The notes below the pieces were generated by a model that was not told the DNA's origin, made no database searches, and worked only from the letters and a program-made list of their open reading frames with translations. Below are positions 5,993 through 15,300 of a stretch of 64,000 bases of DNA, in pieces. A program made the position numbers and the translations under genes. Source of the DNA: Chloroflexi bacterium TSY (GTDB taxonomy: Bacteria; Chloroflexota; Anaerolineae; Caldilineales; Caldilineaceae); the NCBI GenBank assembly GCA_019217005.1, contig JAHBNG010000024.1, positions 62,001 through 126,000 on the forward strand, written 5' to 3'. Numbering within the stretch: the first letter of the stretch is position 1; each line of letters begins with the position of its first letter.

Positions 5993-8891
5993 TCACAACA
6001 ATCCCAGTTCCTTGGCCTTGTGGATAGCTTCTACACGGCTATGGACATCCAATTTGCTATAGATATATTTTGTGTATGTGCGTACAGTGTTAACCGACAC
6101 GATCATTTCATTGGCAATTTCCCTTGGAGATAGGTCAGTTGCCAATAGACGCAATGCCTGAAGTTCACGCTCAGTCAGCGGTTCATGAGCAGGCGTAGCG
6201 ACAGGTGCCGCTGCTGATGAAAATGCAACGAGTTTGTCTTTGGCTTTTGCCTGTGGACTGATTGGTTTCCTCGGCAAGTCAATGTAAAATGCTGCCAATA
6301 ACGTGTCGATATAGAGGGGTGGTTCAGAATTAGGTTTACACTTTTGATACATAGATAAAAATCTATATGAGGTCATTTCTGCCTGAGCATGGCTCAAAGT
6401 AGAAAATATAAACATCTTTTCTCTTTGCAAAAATGTAAACCTAATTGTCCGCCTAAAATGAACCACCCCGATATAGAGCGGTGCAATCCCACGAGATGCA
6501 GCCTGCTTCAGCAATCCAGACATTGCTTCTCCTTCATCGACAAAAATGCGCACAAACCCCTCTGGTTCCGCCAAGGAGAGCGCCTCTTCCAGAACCACAA
6601 TGGCTTGCGCAACCGCATCTTGCGCCTGGTAGGCAAGTGCTTGCACTATCTTGATTTCGATTACCCGTGCCCTCGTTCACCAGCCTGGGCTTCTTGGTGC
6701 AAACGTTCCCAGAAAAGCCAACGCCTCATCTGGCCGACCTTGCGCCATGAGGGACGCGCCAGGGTTAGATGGTCAATCTCGTGCAAATAAGTGAGCTCGT
6801 CGTCTATATCCAGACCGCTCGTTTTGGCCCAGTGCGCGGCTGCCACAACATGGCCTGCCGCCAGCCACAGGCGAGCCTGTGATGCCGCGACTCTAGCCGT
6901 TGGCCAGGGTATCTTCTCATCAGCAGCTAGCTCATCCATATCCCGAAACAAGGCCAGCACGCCCTCCGCATCTCCTTGGGCTTGCTTGATCCAGGCCAGA
7001 CTGATGAGACCCTTTAGTGCAACGACGAGTTTCAAAGGCATGGTCGACCCTTTGGTCAAATAGCTTGTCGCTGCCTCCAATTGATTCCACTCGCGCAGCA
7101 CCTCGCCGATGCAGACATGCAGGCCATGCCTGCCGCTGGGCCCTGGCGTATTTCTCTGGATTCTGTCATTTCCTGAAAGACGCTATGTGCTCGACGTAGC
7201 TGACCTTGCACCGACAGCGCCTCGATCAACCGGTCCGAGAGGACCATCACATAATCATCGTCGATTGTGCGGCTCAGTGCAATACTCTCTGCATAGATTC
7301 GCGACTCACCCATGCTGCCGATGCTGTCGTAGGTGGCGGCTAGCACATAGTTTATTGCCCCGCGCAAAGATCGCTGCTCTGCCGAAGTTCGCGTCAATGC
7401 TCGTTGACAGAGCGTAATTGCTTGGGTGGCATCGCCGCGGCGGCGGGCGAGGTTGGCGCGTAACAGATCGATCTTAGACAGAATATCTTGGGCTTCAAAA
7501 ACATCGGCACCAGATCGATCTTTATCGATAGGCGACTCCGAGCTTGAGCAAACTCCTTTATCAGACAGGAACGTTTCAACAGTTTGTAGCCAATCTTCAA
7601 TGGCCTCCGCGCGGTCGGCGGCGAGTTCAAAGAGCAACCAGGCGCGAGTAAGCGATAGATGTGGATTGGCGCGGACCATCTTTTCGGGTAAGGCATCTAA
7701 CCAACCTGCCAGCGTGCCCATCTCCCACCCTTGCCACATGATTGTGTCTGCATGCTGAGCAATTAAGGACGCGACCCGCTCAAAATCCTCCGCAACCAGC
7801 GCATATTGCACCGCTTCGCCCACTAGATCAGTGGCCTCGCACCACTCGCTGGCTCGTCGCAAGCAACGAGATGGTCGAACTGTTCCTGGCGCAGGCGTGT
7901 CCGCAACAGATCGGCAAATAGGTGGTGATAGCGATACCACTGGCGTTTGTGATCGAGCGAGACGACAAACAGGTTGTCGTGCTTAAGCATTTCCAACATC
8001 GTCTGACTATCATTGAGTCCGGTCACCGCGTCGCACAGCGCGCCCGTCAATCGGTCGAGAATTGACGTCTGCAGCAAGAATGTTCTGGTTGTCTCAGGCT
8101 GTTGGTCGAGCACCTCTTCAAGCAGATAGTCCACAATATAATCATCATCACCCGTAAATGTGGCAATGAATTGGGAGGCATTGGTCGTGCCCTGCATAGA
8201 AAGTGCCGCCAACTGTAACCGCTGCCCACCCCTCGGTCCGATCACCCAATGCAGCGATATGCTCTTCTGTCAGGCTCAACCCAGCCACGGCATTCAGAAA
8301 GGTCGCTGTCTCTGCGTTCGTAAAGCGCAACGCTTCGGCGCGCACTTCACTCATTTGCCCGCGGGCGCGCAAGCGAGACAAATGCAATGGCGGATCGGAC
8401 CGGCTGGCTATGAATAGGTGCATTTGGGGCGGCAGATGGTCTAACAAAAAGATCAGCGAATCATGGATTGATTGGCTCGCAATGACGTGGTAATCGTCAA
8501 GCACCAGGACAAACTCGGTAGAGAGGGCGACAATATCATTGATGAGGGATGGTAGCAAAGACTCAACGGGCGGTGGTTGGGGTGATTGCAGCAGTTCTTG
8601 CGCACTTCGGCTGATTGTCGGATCAATCGTCTGGAGCGCGGCAAAGATGTAGCTGAGAAAGCGAATCGGCTCGTTGTCATTTTGGTCCAAAGAGAGCCAT
8701 GCAACGGGCAGATCCATCTGCTGTAACCACTCACTAAGCAGCGTGGTCTTGCCAAAACCAGCGGGTGCGCAAATGAGTGTGAGTTTAATACTCAACCCCT
8801 CGTTCAATTTGGGGATCAGACGTGGGCGCGGGACAAGTGACGGTCGTAATGGTGGGATAAAGAGTTTGGTCTGTAAAAGTATATCGGCCAT
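5993..8891 (-). pseudogene. MalT-type LuxR-family transcriptional regulator, multiply frameshifted
   Basis: The pieces rebuild a regulator of about 900 residues. The N-terminus (start 8891) has ILLQTKLFIPP, a Walker A motif CAPAGFGKTTLL and Walker B FVLVLDDYH, typical of STAND ATPases. The middle consists of helical repeats, and the C-terminus is a LuxR helix-turn-helix (LTERELQALRLLATDLSPRE, then VNTVRTYTKYIYSKLDV). Frame changes occur near 8215 (after EGWAA), near 7870, near 7090 and near 6660. In addition a 154-bp miniature element sits inside the coding region at 6316-6469. Upstream and downstream partners read cleanly, so most shifts look like real decay, although some assembly error cannot be excluded. 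It is probably a former activator of the surrounding small genes. Confidence 0.85.
6316..6469. mobile_element. MITE family M1, copy 1 (inside the LuxR pseudogene)
   Basis: 154 bp bounded by GGGGTGGTTCA and its inverse, flanked by the 8-bp direct repeat GATATAGA (6308-6315 and 6470-6477). A second inverted motif, ATTAGGTTTACA, lies 2 bp inside one end and 13 bp inside the other. The sequence is identical to copies at 45572-45726 and 50863-51017 apart from one missing T. Element plus duplication is 162 bp, so the frame stays open across it, adding 54 codons between two halves of the regulator. Confidence 0.95.
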
Positions 8892-9418
8892 ATGCCAATT
8901 ATAGGCGAATACAAGCCTTAACGCCATGAATGGTCGAGCCTGGTACTAATTCCTGATCATGAATTGACTGGTCACAAAGTGGTCACGAGTTGAGGACGAG
9001 CGCCCGCTATCCTGTGATCAACAGGTTCAAACAGCCTGCTTTACCGGGCGGTACAGCAAATACGTCAATAGCGTGGCGAATGTGCTTGCCTTAACGAGTC
9101 GGCGTCGGAAACAAGACAGAGTCTCCACCTTTGAACCAGCCATCGCCAGCTGATTACATTCGTGGTCCCTTTTATCTACAAACAATCAGTAGATAAACAT
9201 GCGGTGAGCCAACACAACAGGGGATGAAAAATGTGTTAAAGTGTGGTGGCAGCCGCCGAACAGAAATCGGGAAAGGTCCGTGGTCAAGTAAAGAACGCTC
9301 AGTAGCTAGATTGGTGTACACCGACGCACCACGGGATGTGGACGTTCCTCGGGACGAAACACGCAGGGCAGACTGTGCTCACAATCGGGTACACAAGCGG
9401 CTGCGAAAGGAAAGGAAG
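8892..9418. other. Non-coding stretch upstream of the IS110 recombinase gene
   Basis: No convincing gene. The right half (about 9180-9418) should be the left-end non-coding region of the IS110 element. In this family that region encodes the guide (bridge) RNA that pairs with target and donor DNA. The exact element end and RNA cannot be placed by eye. Confidence 0.4.
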
Positions 9419-10639
9419 ATGGAAGTGATGTTTCCGAAGTGCAGCGGCCTGGATGTTCACAAGCGGATGGTAGTGGCGTGTGGTAGATGAATCAGGAGGA
9501 TGGAGCAGGTGCGCAAGCGATTTGGGACAACGACGGTCGAGTTGGAGGGGTTGAGGTCGTGGCTGTCGTCGTATGGGATCACGCATGTGGCGATGGAGAG
9601 TACGGGAGTGTATTGGAAACCGATCTACAATGTGTTGCATGAGCATTTTGAGGTCTGGATTGTGAATGCCCGCCATCTGGCACAGGTGCCTGGTCGCAAG
9701 ACGGATGAGAGCGATGCGGCCTGGATCACGAAACTGATGAGTTATGGACTGCTGGAGCGCAGTTTCATTCCAGATGTGGAGCAAAGGGACTTGCGAGACC
9801 TGACGCGCTATCGGACGCGTCTCTTGCAAGAGAAGAGTGCGGCAGTCAATCGCCTGCATAAGGTGTTGGAAGATGCCAACGTCAAGTTGGGATCGGTGGT
9901 CACGAGCATCCAAGGTGTATCGGCACGCCAGATGATCGAGGCCCTGATTGCAGATGAGATGGACCCAGAAGCCATGGCTGACTTGGCACAAAAGCGGCTG
10001 CGGGCCAAGATTCCCCAGTTGGTTGATGCGTTGACGGGACTGGTCCGTCCTCATCATCGTTTTATGCTGCAAGAAGTTCTGCATCATCTCGATCACCTGA
10101 ATGTACGCATTGATGCCCTCAATCAACAGATTGGGGTCCCATGGCTCCGCATGCTGACCTCATCGCACGCCTAGATGCCATTCCCGGTGTGGGCGAGTCG
10201 TCGCCGAGATAATTCTGGCGGAGATCGGTCCTCGGTCGAAAGCTGGCCCTCAGCTAAGAAACTGGCCTCCTGGGCTTGTGTCTGTCCTGGCAACAACGAA
10301 TCGGCGGGCAAACGCAAGAGTGGTCGCCGACGAAAGGGCCAGAAATGGTTAGTCACCGCCCTCGTTGAAGCGGCTTGGGCCGCCTCTCGCACCAAGGACA
10401 CCTATCTCGCCGCACAGTTCCACCGTCTCAAGGCACGACGCGGAGCCAAGCGGGCAGCTATTGCCGTGGCCCATTCCATCTTGACCATCGTCTATCATCT
10501 CATCGACAAGCCCGATGCCGTCTTTGAAGAACTCGGCGGCGACTTCTTTCTCAAACGACGCAAGGAGCATGCACAAGCCGGCGCACTCAAAACCCTCGAG
10601 TCCCTCGGCTTCAAGGTTTTCTTGGCACCGACCGCCTAA
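9419..10639 (+). pseudogene. IS110-family transposase (DEDD recombinase), decayed
   Basis: Fragments together cover a typical 400-residue IS110 recombinase. The N-terminus from the ATG at 9419 carries GLDVHKRMVVA, holding the first catalytic aspartate. Then come GVYWKPIYNVL, RKTDESDAAW (DEDD residues) and a helical middle. The C-terminal transposase_20 part follows, with DAIPGVG in a different frame and SWPSAKKLASWACVCPGNNE. Damage visible: a TGA at 9488-9490 about 24 codons in, and about three frame changes between 10130 and 10250. The element lacks long terminal repeats, as usual for the family. It lies between two decayed regulator genes. Confidence 0.88.
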
Positions 10640-10881
10640 GTACGGTGCTCACTACAACTGATTTGCGTTGGGCACAGGCAACGACGCCACCCACTCTGGC
10701 GGGTCAACTTGGACCCGCTTCTTATTCAACGCGGCCTTTAACCCCTCTCTCTCTTCTCTTGCTGCCCTTTTTTTCAGGGCAGACATAATAGGGATTGAAA
10801 ATAGGACACGGATTTTCAGGATGAACACGGATTATCTCAGGGCAAATCCGTGAACTCCGTGTTCATCCATGTCCCAAATTC

Positions 10882-10959
10882 GAGTGTGTACCACAAAGTG
10901 TGTAAATGAACACTGCTCAGTCAGAGAACCGCTGCATTTACACACTTTGGGACACACTC
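10882..10959. repeat. Palindromic miniature element, family M2, copy a
   Basis: 78 bp. The right arm read inward is GAGTGTGTCCCAAAGTGTGT followed by AAATG, and the left arm differs only by two inserted bases (GTACCACAAAG). The core is CAGTCAGAGAAC. Near-identical copies: 25517-25594 and 32315-32392; diverged: 51163-51240 and 17186-17263; long version: 19592-19853. Its right arm supplies the last codons and stop of the BTAD regulator gene. Confidence 0.85.
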
Positions 10960-12980
10960 CCCATATTCTGAATCCTTATAATCTCTTCAAAGACAACTTC
11001 TTCGACCGCCTTTTGACTTGCTTCCACCGCATCTTGGGCCACATCCCGTACAAAGGCCGCCACCAGCCGATGCATACGCAGAACGTCATTCTCTTCCGTT
11101 TCAATCATACCCAGCTCAATCAGCCGTTCAAAGGCATCGTTGGCCTGCCGCGCGTCGGTAGACTGGCCAGGGTCCAGTCCCAACGTCTTGACCAGCAAGG
11201 TATACCAGATCGGTTCGCCAGGGGCAAAGTGTACGGTGTGGACCAGCAGCGTATGCGCCAGCGCATCTCGTTCATCATCCAGGTGCAGCCGATCATAGCT
11301 CAAGGCAAAGGTACGCCCCACGTGCTGCACATGGCCCGTTGGGGAGAGGTCACCCGAGGTGAGGGAAGGATGCTCCAAGAGTTTTGGATCACGTAATTCG
11401 TCTAGGTACCGCTCTGGCGATACCGAGCGACGATAGCGGTAGAGATAGCTCCCGGCCAGATGCAGGGCCAACGGCAGATCGCCCACCTCTTCAGCGATGG
11501 CAAAGAGTGTGTCAGCATTCGCATCGGGGCAATGTTTGCGCAGCAGGTCGATGCTTTCGCCGCGGGTGAGCACGCCCAGCGCCAGCATGGTAACGCCCAG
11601 CGTCAACTCCCAGTCGCCCCGCCGACTTGTCACCAGAACACGACAGCCGCCCGTTGTTGGCCGCCACTGCTCCAACAGGGCCGGGTCTTCACAATTGTCA
11701 AAGACGAGCAGCCGCGGCGTGGGCATTTGCCATGCCCGCTGCACCAAACGCACCTGCTCATCCAGCCCGCGACTGCCAAAGTCGGGACGCAGTTCCAGTG
11801 CCCCAGCATCACCACACGCGGCGATCTCGGCTGGCACGGCCTCAGCATTGTCAAAGCTCATCCAAAAGACGCCACCGGGGAAGAACTGCCCATAGCGATG
11901 GACAAATTCACAGGCGAGTTGCGTCTTGCCGATACCGCCTAACCCCGTAGCTGCCGCGGTTTCAATCTGGCTGACGGCCGCGGCCCCGCCAGCATCCAAG
12001 GCACTTGCCAGCGCGCGCAAGTCTGCATCCCGCCCCACAAAGTGAGGGTTCCGGCGCAGCGGCATCAACAATCCGGCAGGCAAGACGCCATGGGGTGGTA
12101 GTTCTGCAGTGGGGAGTGTCGGTGGAATGGATGTAGTTTCTGGAGGGACTTCGTCACATGCCGAGGGATGTTCACCGATCGGCGTTGCCGACGCGGCATT
12201 GGCGACGGGCGTCAGCTCACCATCAAGAATGCGCTTGTAGAGCAATTCCGTCTCATCATCTGGCGCTACACCCAATTCTTGCTGCAACGCATCATAGCAG
12301 CGATCATACTGTGTCAGCGCTTCGGCCCGCTGCCCTTGCCGAGCCAATGCCCGCATCAAGCGGCGATGAGCCGGTTCATGCCACGGATTGAATGCCAATT
12401 GGCGATGGGCCAGATCAACTACTTGCGCATATTGCTCGGCTTCTTCTGCTAAGTCGGCAACATGGGTGATGGCAGAGAGTAGTTGCTGATGGAGATATTC
12501 ACGCGTGGTGGCAACCCAGTGATCAAACTCTGGGGCGTCGGTGACGGCAAAGCCGGTCAGAAAGTCACCCTGATAGCAGTTGAGGGCCGTCTGCAACTGG
12601 TCGGAGGCTGTCGTGAGATCACTGTGGCGCAACGCTTGATCGATCTCCTCTTGGAATTCCTGCACGTCTACTGCATAATCACTGTCGGGATTCCACTGTA
12701 CCGTCTGCCGCGTGATTTGCAGAAAGGGCGGCTCTGCTTCCTGATTGCCAATCACCTTTTGCAGGCGGCTCAAAGTCTTGCGAAAGTTGGCGTTGGCCTC
12801 TTTAGGTGGTTGTTCGGACCAGAGTAGGCCGACAAGAGAGTCGCGCTGATGGACGCGCCCAGTTTCCACGGCCAAGTAGGCCAGCAAGGCTTGGACCCTG
12901 ACCGAGCGGAATGTTGTAATCGCTGCGTCCTGGCGTGAGGCTGTGTAGGTTCCCAGTAGCGTTACAGTTAGGTAGGGCAT
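10938..12980 (-). CDS. BTAD (SARP-like) transcriptional activator with NB-ARC ATPase, C-terminally truncated
   Basis: Starting at the ATG at 12980 (VTLLGTYTASRQ), the protein has an OmpR-like winged helix up to about residue 100 (RVQALLAYLAVE, LLWSEQPPKEANANFRKTLS). A bacterial transcriptional activation domain of helical repeats follows to about 260, then a linker and an NB-ARC/STAND ATPase: Walker A GLGGIGKTQLA near residue 350, Walker B RLLVFDNCEDP, and LPLALHLAGSYL. Such activators usually continue with TPR repeats. Here the protein stops after NMGSVSQSV, and the last residues are encoded by the M2 element at 10882-10959, so it is truncated by that insertion. A longer frame from 13049 would overlap the aminotransferase gene and lacks homology. 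It follows that gene after a 20-bp gap and may regulate the peptide-uptake locus. Confidence 0.85.
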   Translation of the reverse strand: MPYLTVTLLGTYTASRQDAAITTFRSVRVQALLAYLAVETGRVHQRDSLVGLLWSEQPPKEANANFRKTLSRLQKVIGNQEAEPPFLQITRQTVQWNPDSDYAVDVQEFQEEIDQALRHSDLTTASDQLQTALNCYQGDFLTGFAVTDAPEFDHWVATTREYLHQQLLSAITHVADLAEEAEQYAQVVDLAHRQLAFNPWHEPAHRRLMRALARQGQRAEALTQYDRCYDALQQELGVAPDDETELLYKRILDGELTPVANAASATPIGEHPSACDEVPPETTSIPPTLPTAELPPHGVLPAGLLMPLRRNPHFVGRDADLRALASALDAGGAAAVSQIETAAATGLGGIGKTQLACEFVHRYGQFFPGGVFWMSFDNAEAVPAEIAACGDAGALELRPDFGSRGLDEQVRLVQRAWQMPTPRLLVFDNCEDPALLEQWRPTTGGCRVLVTSRRGDWELTLGVTMLALGVLTRGESIDLLRKHCPDANADTLFAIAEEVGDLPLALHLAGSYLYRYRRSVSPERYLDELRDPKLLEHPSLTSGDLSPTGHVQHVGRTFALSYDRLHLDDERDALAHTLLVHTVHFAPGEPIWYTLLVKTLGLDPGQSTDARQANDAFERLIELGMIETEENDVLRMHRLVAAFVRDVAQDAVEASQKAVEEVVFEEIIRIQNMGSVSQSV

Positions 12981-12999
12981 GAAGAAACGGCACGGTATA

Positions 13000-13950
13000 T
13001 TAAGGTGTCCATTGGCCTGAATCCGCTTTGATCCTTTGAACTTCGGCATCGATTTCTTGGTGATAGAGGTCGCGTAGCCGTTGGGTCATGGGACCGAATT
13101 CACCTGAGCCAATGACACGGCCATCAACTTCGATGACTGGCGTCAGGCCACCAAAGGTCCCCGTAACGAAAGCTTCATCGGCATCGTAGACATCGGTGAG
13201 AGAGAAGTTCTTCTGTGCATAGGCAATGTTATATTTGCGACAGACCTGCAAGACTTTCCTGCGGGTAATACCGTTCATGCAGTATTGACCTGTTGAGGTC
13301 CAGACTTCATCTCTGCGCACAATGAAGAAGTTGGTCGCATTGCAAGTGCTCACGAAGCCATGAATATCGAGCATGAGGGCTTCATCGGCACCGGCTTGGA
13401 GCGCTTGGACAAGCGCAACAACCTCATGCAACTTACTGTGACAATTGAGGCGCGGGTCTAGATAGTCGGGCGAGCCGCGTCGCACAGTTGACGTAAAGAG
13501 TCGAACGCCAGCATTGGTGGTGGTGGGGTCGGCTTGTTTGTGCTCTGCAATGATGACGATAGTGGGTGGACCGATGGTAAGGCGGGGATCTTGTGAGGGC
13601 GTTTTCTTAATGCCGCGCGTAATCATCAGTCGTGCGTGGACACCTTCATCCATCTTGTTGGCGCGTACGGTCTGGTAGAGCGCATCGGTCAGCTCAGCGC
13701 GCGTCATGCCGATATCAAGCGCAATGGCACTGGCACCCTGAAATAGCCGATCCAAATGCTCATCCAAATAGACAAAGACCCCATGATGAAGGCGGATCCC
13801 TTCCCAGACGCCATCACCAATCAAGTAGCCGCTGTCAAAAACAGAGATTTTTGCTTCATGCCGCGGAACAAGATCGCCATTGATGTAGATCAGGACGTGT
13901 TCGTTGCGGTCATCGGGGAGAGCATCGTGGGTGCCGCGTTTATTCGTCAT
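13000..13950 (-). CDS. Class IV PLP-dependent aminotransferase (D-amino-acid/branched-chain type)
   Basis: About 316 residues. Recognisable parts: VLIYINGDLVPRHEAKISVF, GYLIGDGVWEGIRL, ARLMITRG, GADEALMLDIHGFVSTCNAT with NFF, and TGTFGGLTPV. These are the fold-type IV signatures of D-amino-acid and branched-chain aminotransferases. The lysine expected to bind PLP appears in the segment CHSKLHEV, four residues from where D-alanine aminotransferase has it. The start at 13950 is chosen because its ATG overlaps the end of the upstream ABC ATPase gene (TATGACGAATAA), giving translational coupling; the longer frame from 14127 lies inside that gene. Linkage to an oligopeptide importer suggests use of imported amino acids or D-amino-acid peptides. 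Confidence 0.85.
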   Translation of the reverse strand: MTNKRGTHDALPDDRNEHVLIYINGDLVPRHEAKISVFDSGYLIGDGVWEGIRLHHGVFVYLDEHLDRLFQGASAIALDIGMTRAELTDALYQTVRANKMDEGVHARLMITRGIKKTPSQDPRLTIGPPTIVIIAEHKQADPTTTNAGVRLFTSTVRRGSPDYLDPRLNCHSKLHEVVALVQALQAGADEALMLDIHGFVSTCNATNFFIVRRDEVWTSTGQYCMNGITRRKVLQVCRKYNIAYAQKNFSLTDVYDADEAFVTGTFGGLTPVIEVDGRVIGSGEFGPMTQRLRDLYHQEIDAEVQRIKADSGQWTP

Positions 13951-14962
13951 AGAGATAACAAGCCGCTTCGTGGTCGATTGGCAAGCGCGAGCTGCTATCG
14001 CCGTTGTTGCTGGCCTTGGCAATGGTATAAAGAGGTGGGATCGATTGCAAACAGCGATCCATACGTTGGGAACAGCGAGGGTAGAAACGGCAACCACTCT
14101 CGGCACTGATCCGCATCTCCTCATCATCGATGCTTAGAACCTCTTCGCCACCCCAGCGGATGTTGGGATCGGGAACCGGAATTGAGTCGATTAGAAGCTG
14201 TACGTAAGGATGCTTGGGTTTTTCAATCACATCCACAGTATCGCCCCGTTCAGCCACCGAGCCTTGATAGAGAAGATAAATGCGGTCGCCAATCTGATAG
14301 GCAGTGCTCAAGTCGTGGGTAATATAGAGAAAGGAGATATCAAATTCATCTCGCAAGCGCAACATGATATCCAGAATCATGGCACGTAATGAAGCATCGA
14401 CCATGGAAACTGGTTCATCAGCCACGATCAATTTGGGCTTGAGGAGAAAGGCGCGACCAACCATCATACGTTGACGCTGCCCACCACTCAGCTGATGGGG
14501 ATATTTCTCTAAAACCTCTTCACCACGTAAGCCAACAACATTGAGTGCTTCTTCGACCATGTCGCGCGCTTCGCTTTTAGAGAATGCCAACTTAAAGTTG
14601 TTGACCACCATATCGAAGATGTGTTTCACGCGGTAGAACGGATTGTAGACGGCATAGGGATCTTGAAAGATAGCCTGAACTTGACGTCGATACTCCATTC
14701 GTTGTTGACTCGTTGCCGTCGCCAAGTCCGTGCCGCGGAACAGGATTTGTCCAGAGGTCAATTTGACAAAACCCAGGACGAGATTGGCCAGAGTCGTCTT
14801 TCCGCTACCACTTTCACCAGCAATGGTTGTGATGCTGGCTGGTTTGTCAGCAATATTAAGATTAAAGTTCTGCAAAGCAACCGTTACGGGACCGCTACTG
14901 AGGAAACCGCCTCCATAGATTTTGGTGGCGTCTTGAATTTCTAAGAGAGGGATGTCGGACAT
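13940..14962 (-). CDS. oppF: Oligopeptide ABC transporter ATP-binding protein (OppF/DppF type)
   Basis: A complete 340-residue ATPase of the peptide/nickel importer group. Walker A GESGSGKTTLANLV, Q-loop IFQDPYAVYNPFY, signature LSGGQRQRMMVGRAF, Walker B KLIVADEPVSMVDASLR and the switch histidine in YITHDLSTAY are all present. The C-terminal oligopeptide-transporter extension has the paired cysteines CRFYPRCSQRMDRC. It would work with an OppD partner, two permeases and a lipoprotein receptor; only the tail of oppD (15149-15300) and the receptors remain here, so the complex cannot be assembled from local genes. Its last codons overlap the aminotransferase start by 11 bp. Confidence 0.93.
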   Translation of the reverse strand: MSDIPLLEIQDATKIYGGGFLSSGPVTVALQNFNLNIADKPASITTIAGESGSGKTTLANLVLGFVKLTSGQILFRGTDLATATSQQRMEYRRQVQAIFQDPYAVYNPFYRVKHIFDMVVNNFKLAFSKSEARDMVEEALNVVGLRGEEVLEKYPHQLSGGQRQRMMVGRAFLLKPKLIVADEPVSMVDASLRAMILDIMLRLRDEFDISFLYITHDLSTAYQIGDRIYLLYQGSVAERGDTVDVIEKPKHPYVQLLIDSIPVPDPNIRWGGEEVLSIDDEEMRISAESGCRFYPRCSQRMDRCLQSIPPLYTIAKASNNGDSSSRLPIDHEAACYLYDE

Positions 14963-15148
14963 AGATGATCCTTAAATGGTTCAGGCAAGTGTTGCGTGAT
15001 TCATGATTCGTAGGTCATGGGTATGGTATCGGAACATGGAAGTAAGGTGGTATGACGAGGTAAGCAGGGCGCTCTTCGCTTATGCGTTTTGTTGTTCGCT
15101 CCTTGCTATTCACCAAACAGCCTGTATCCACGAATCACGCTCCGCAAA

Positions 15149-15300
15149 TCACTCATCGTACAAATGACAAGCCACCAGCTGCCGTGGCTTCCGTTCCAAC
15201 ATTGGTGGGCGCACAGAGCGACAAACATCCATCACGTGGACACAACGTTCTTGGAAGATGCATCCTGGTGGTGGGTTACGCAAATCGTGGGTCAATCCTT
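15149..15300 (-). pseudogene. C-terminal tail of an OppD/DppD ATPase gene
   Basis: On the minus strand, from the junction near 15300 to the TGA at 15149, a frame encodes EGLTHDLRNPPPGC, IFQERCVHVMDVC and ACHLYDE. This is the cysteine-bearing C-terminal extension of peptide-transporter ATPases; the neighbouring oppF ends in the similar ACYLYDE. Nothing of the nucleotide-binding domain precedes it: the frame meets the truncated end of the binding-protein gene. The fragment is the downstream edge of a deletion that removed the end of the receptor gene, the presumed permeases and most of oppD. Confidence 0.8.

Noticed and set aside
5993..8891. Programmed frameshifting in the LuxR gene
   Set aside because: There are about four shifts at sites without slippery sequences, plus an inserted MITE; decay or sequence error is simpler.
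9488..9490. In-frame TGA in the IS110 recombinase as recoding (selenocysteine or readthrough)
   Set aside because: The rest of the gene carries several frameshifts, and no structure supporting recoding is seen; ordinary inactivation is likelier.
9299..10126. 275-codon minus-strand open frame opposite the IS110 gene
   Set aside because: Antisense shadow of the recombinase; composition is rich in His, Gln and Arg as expected for a reversed frame.
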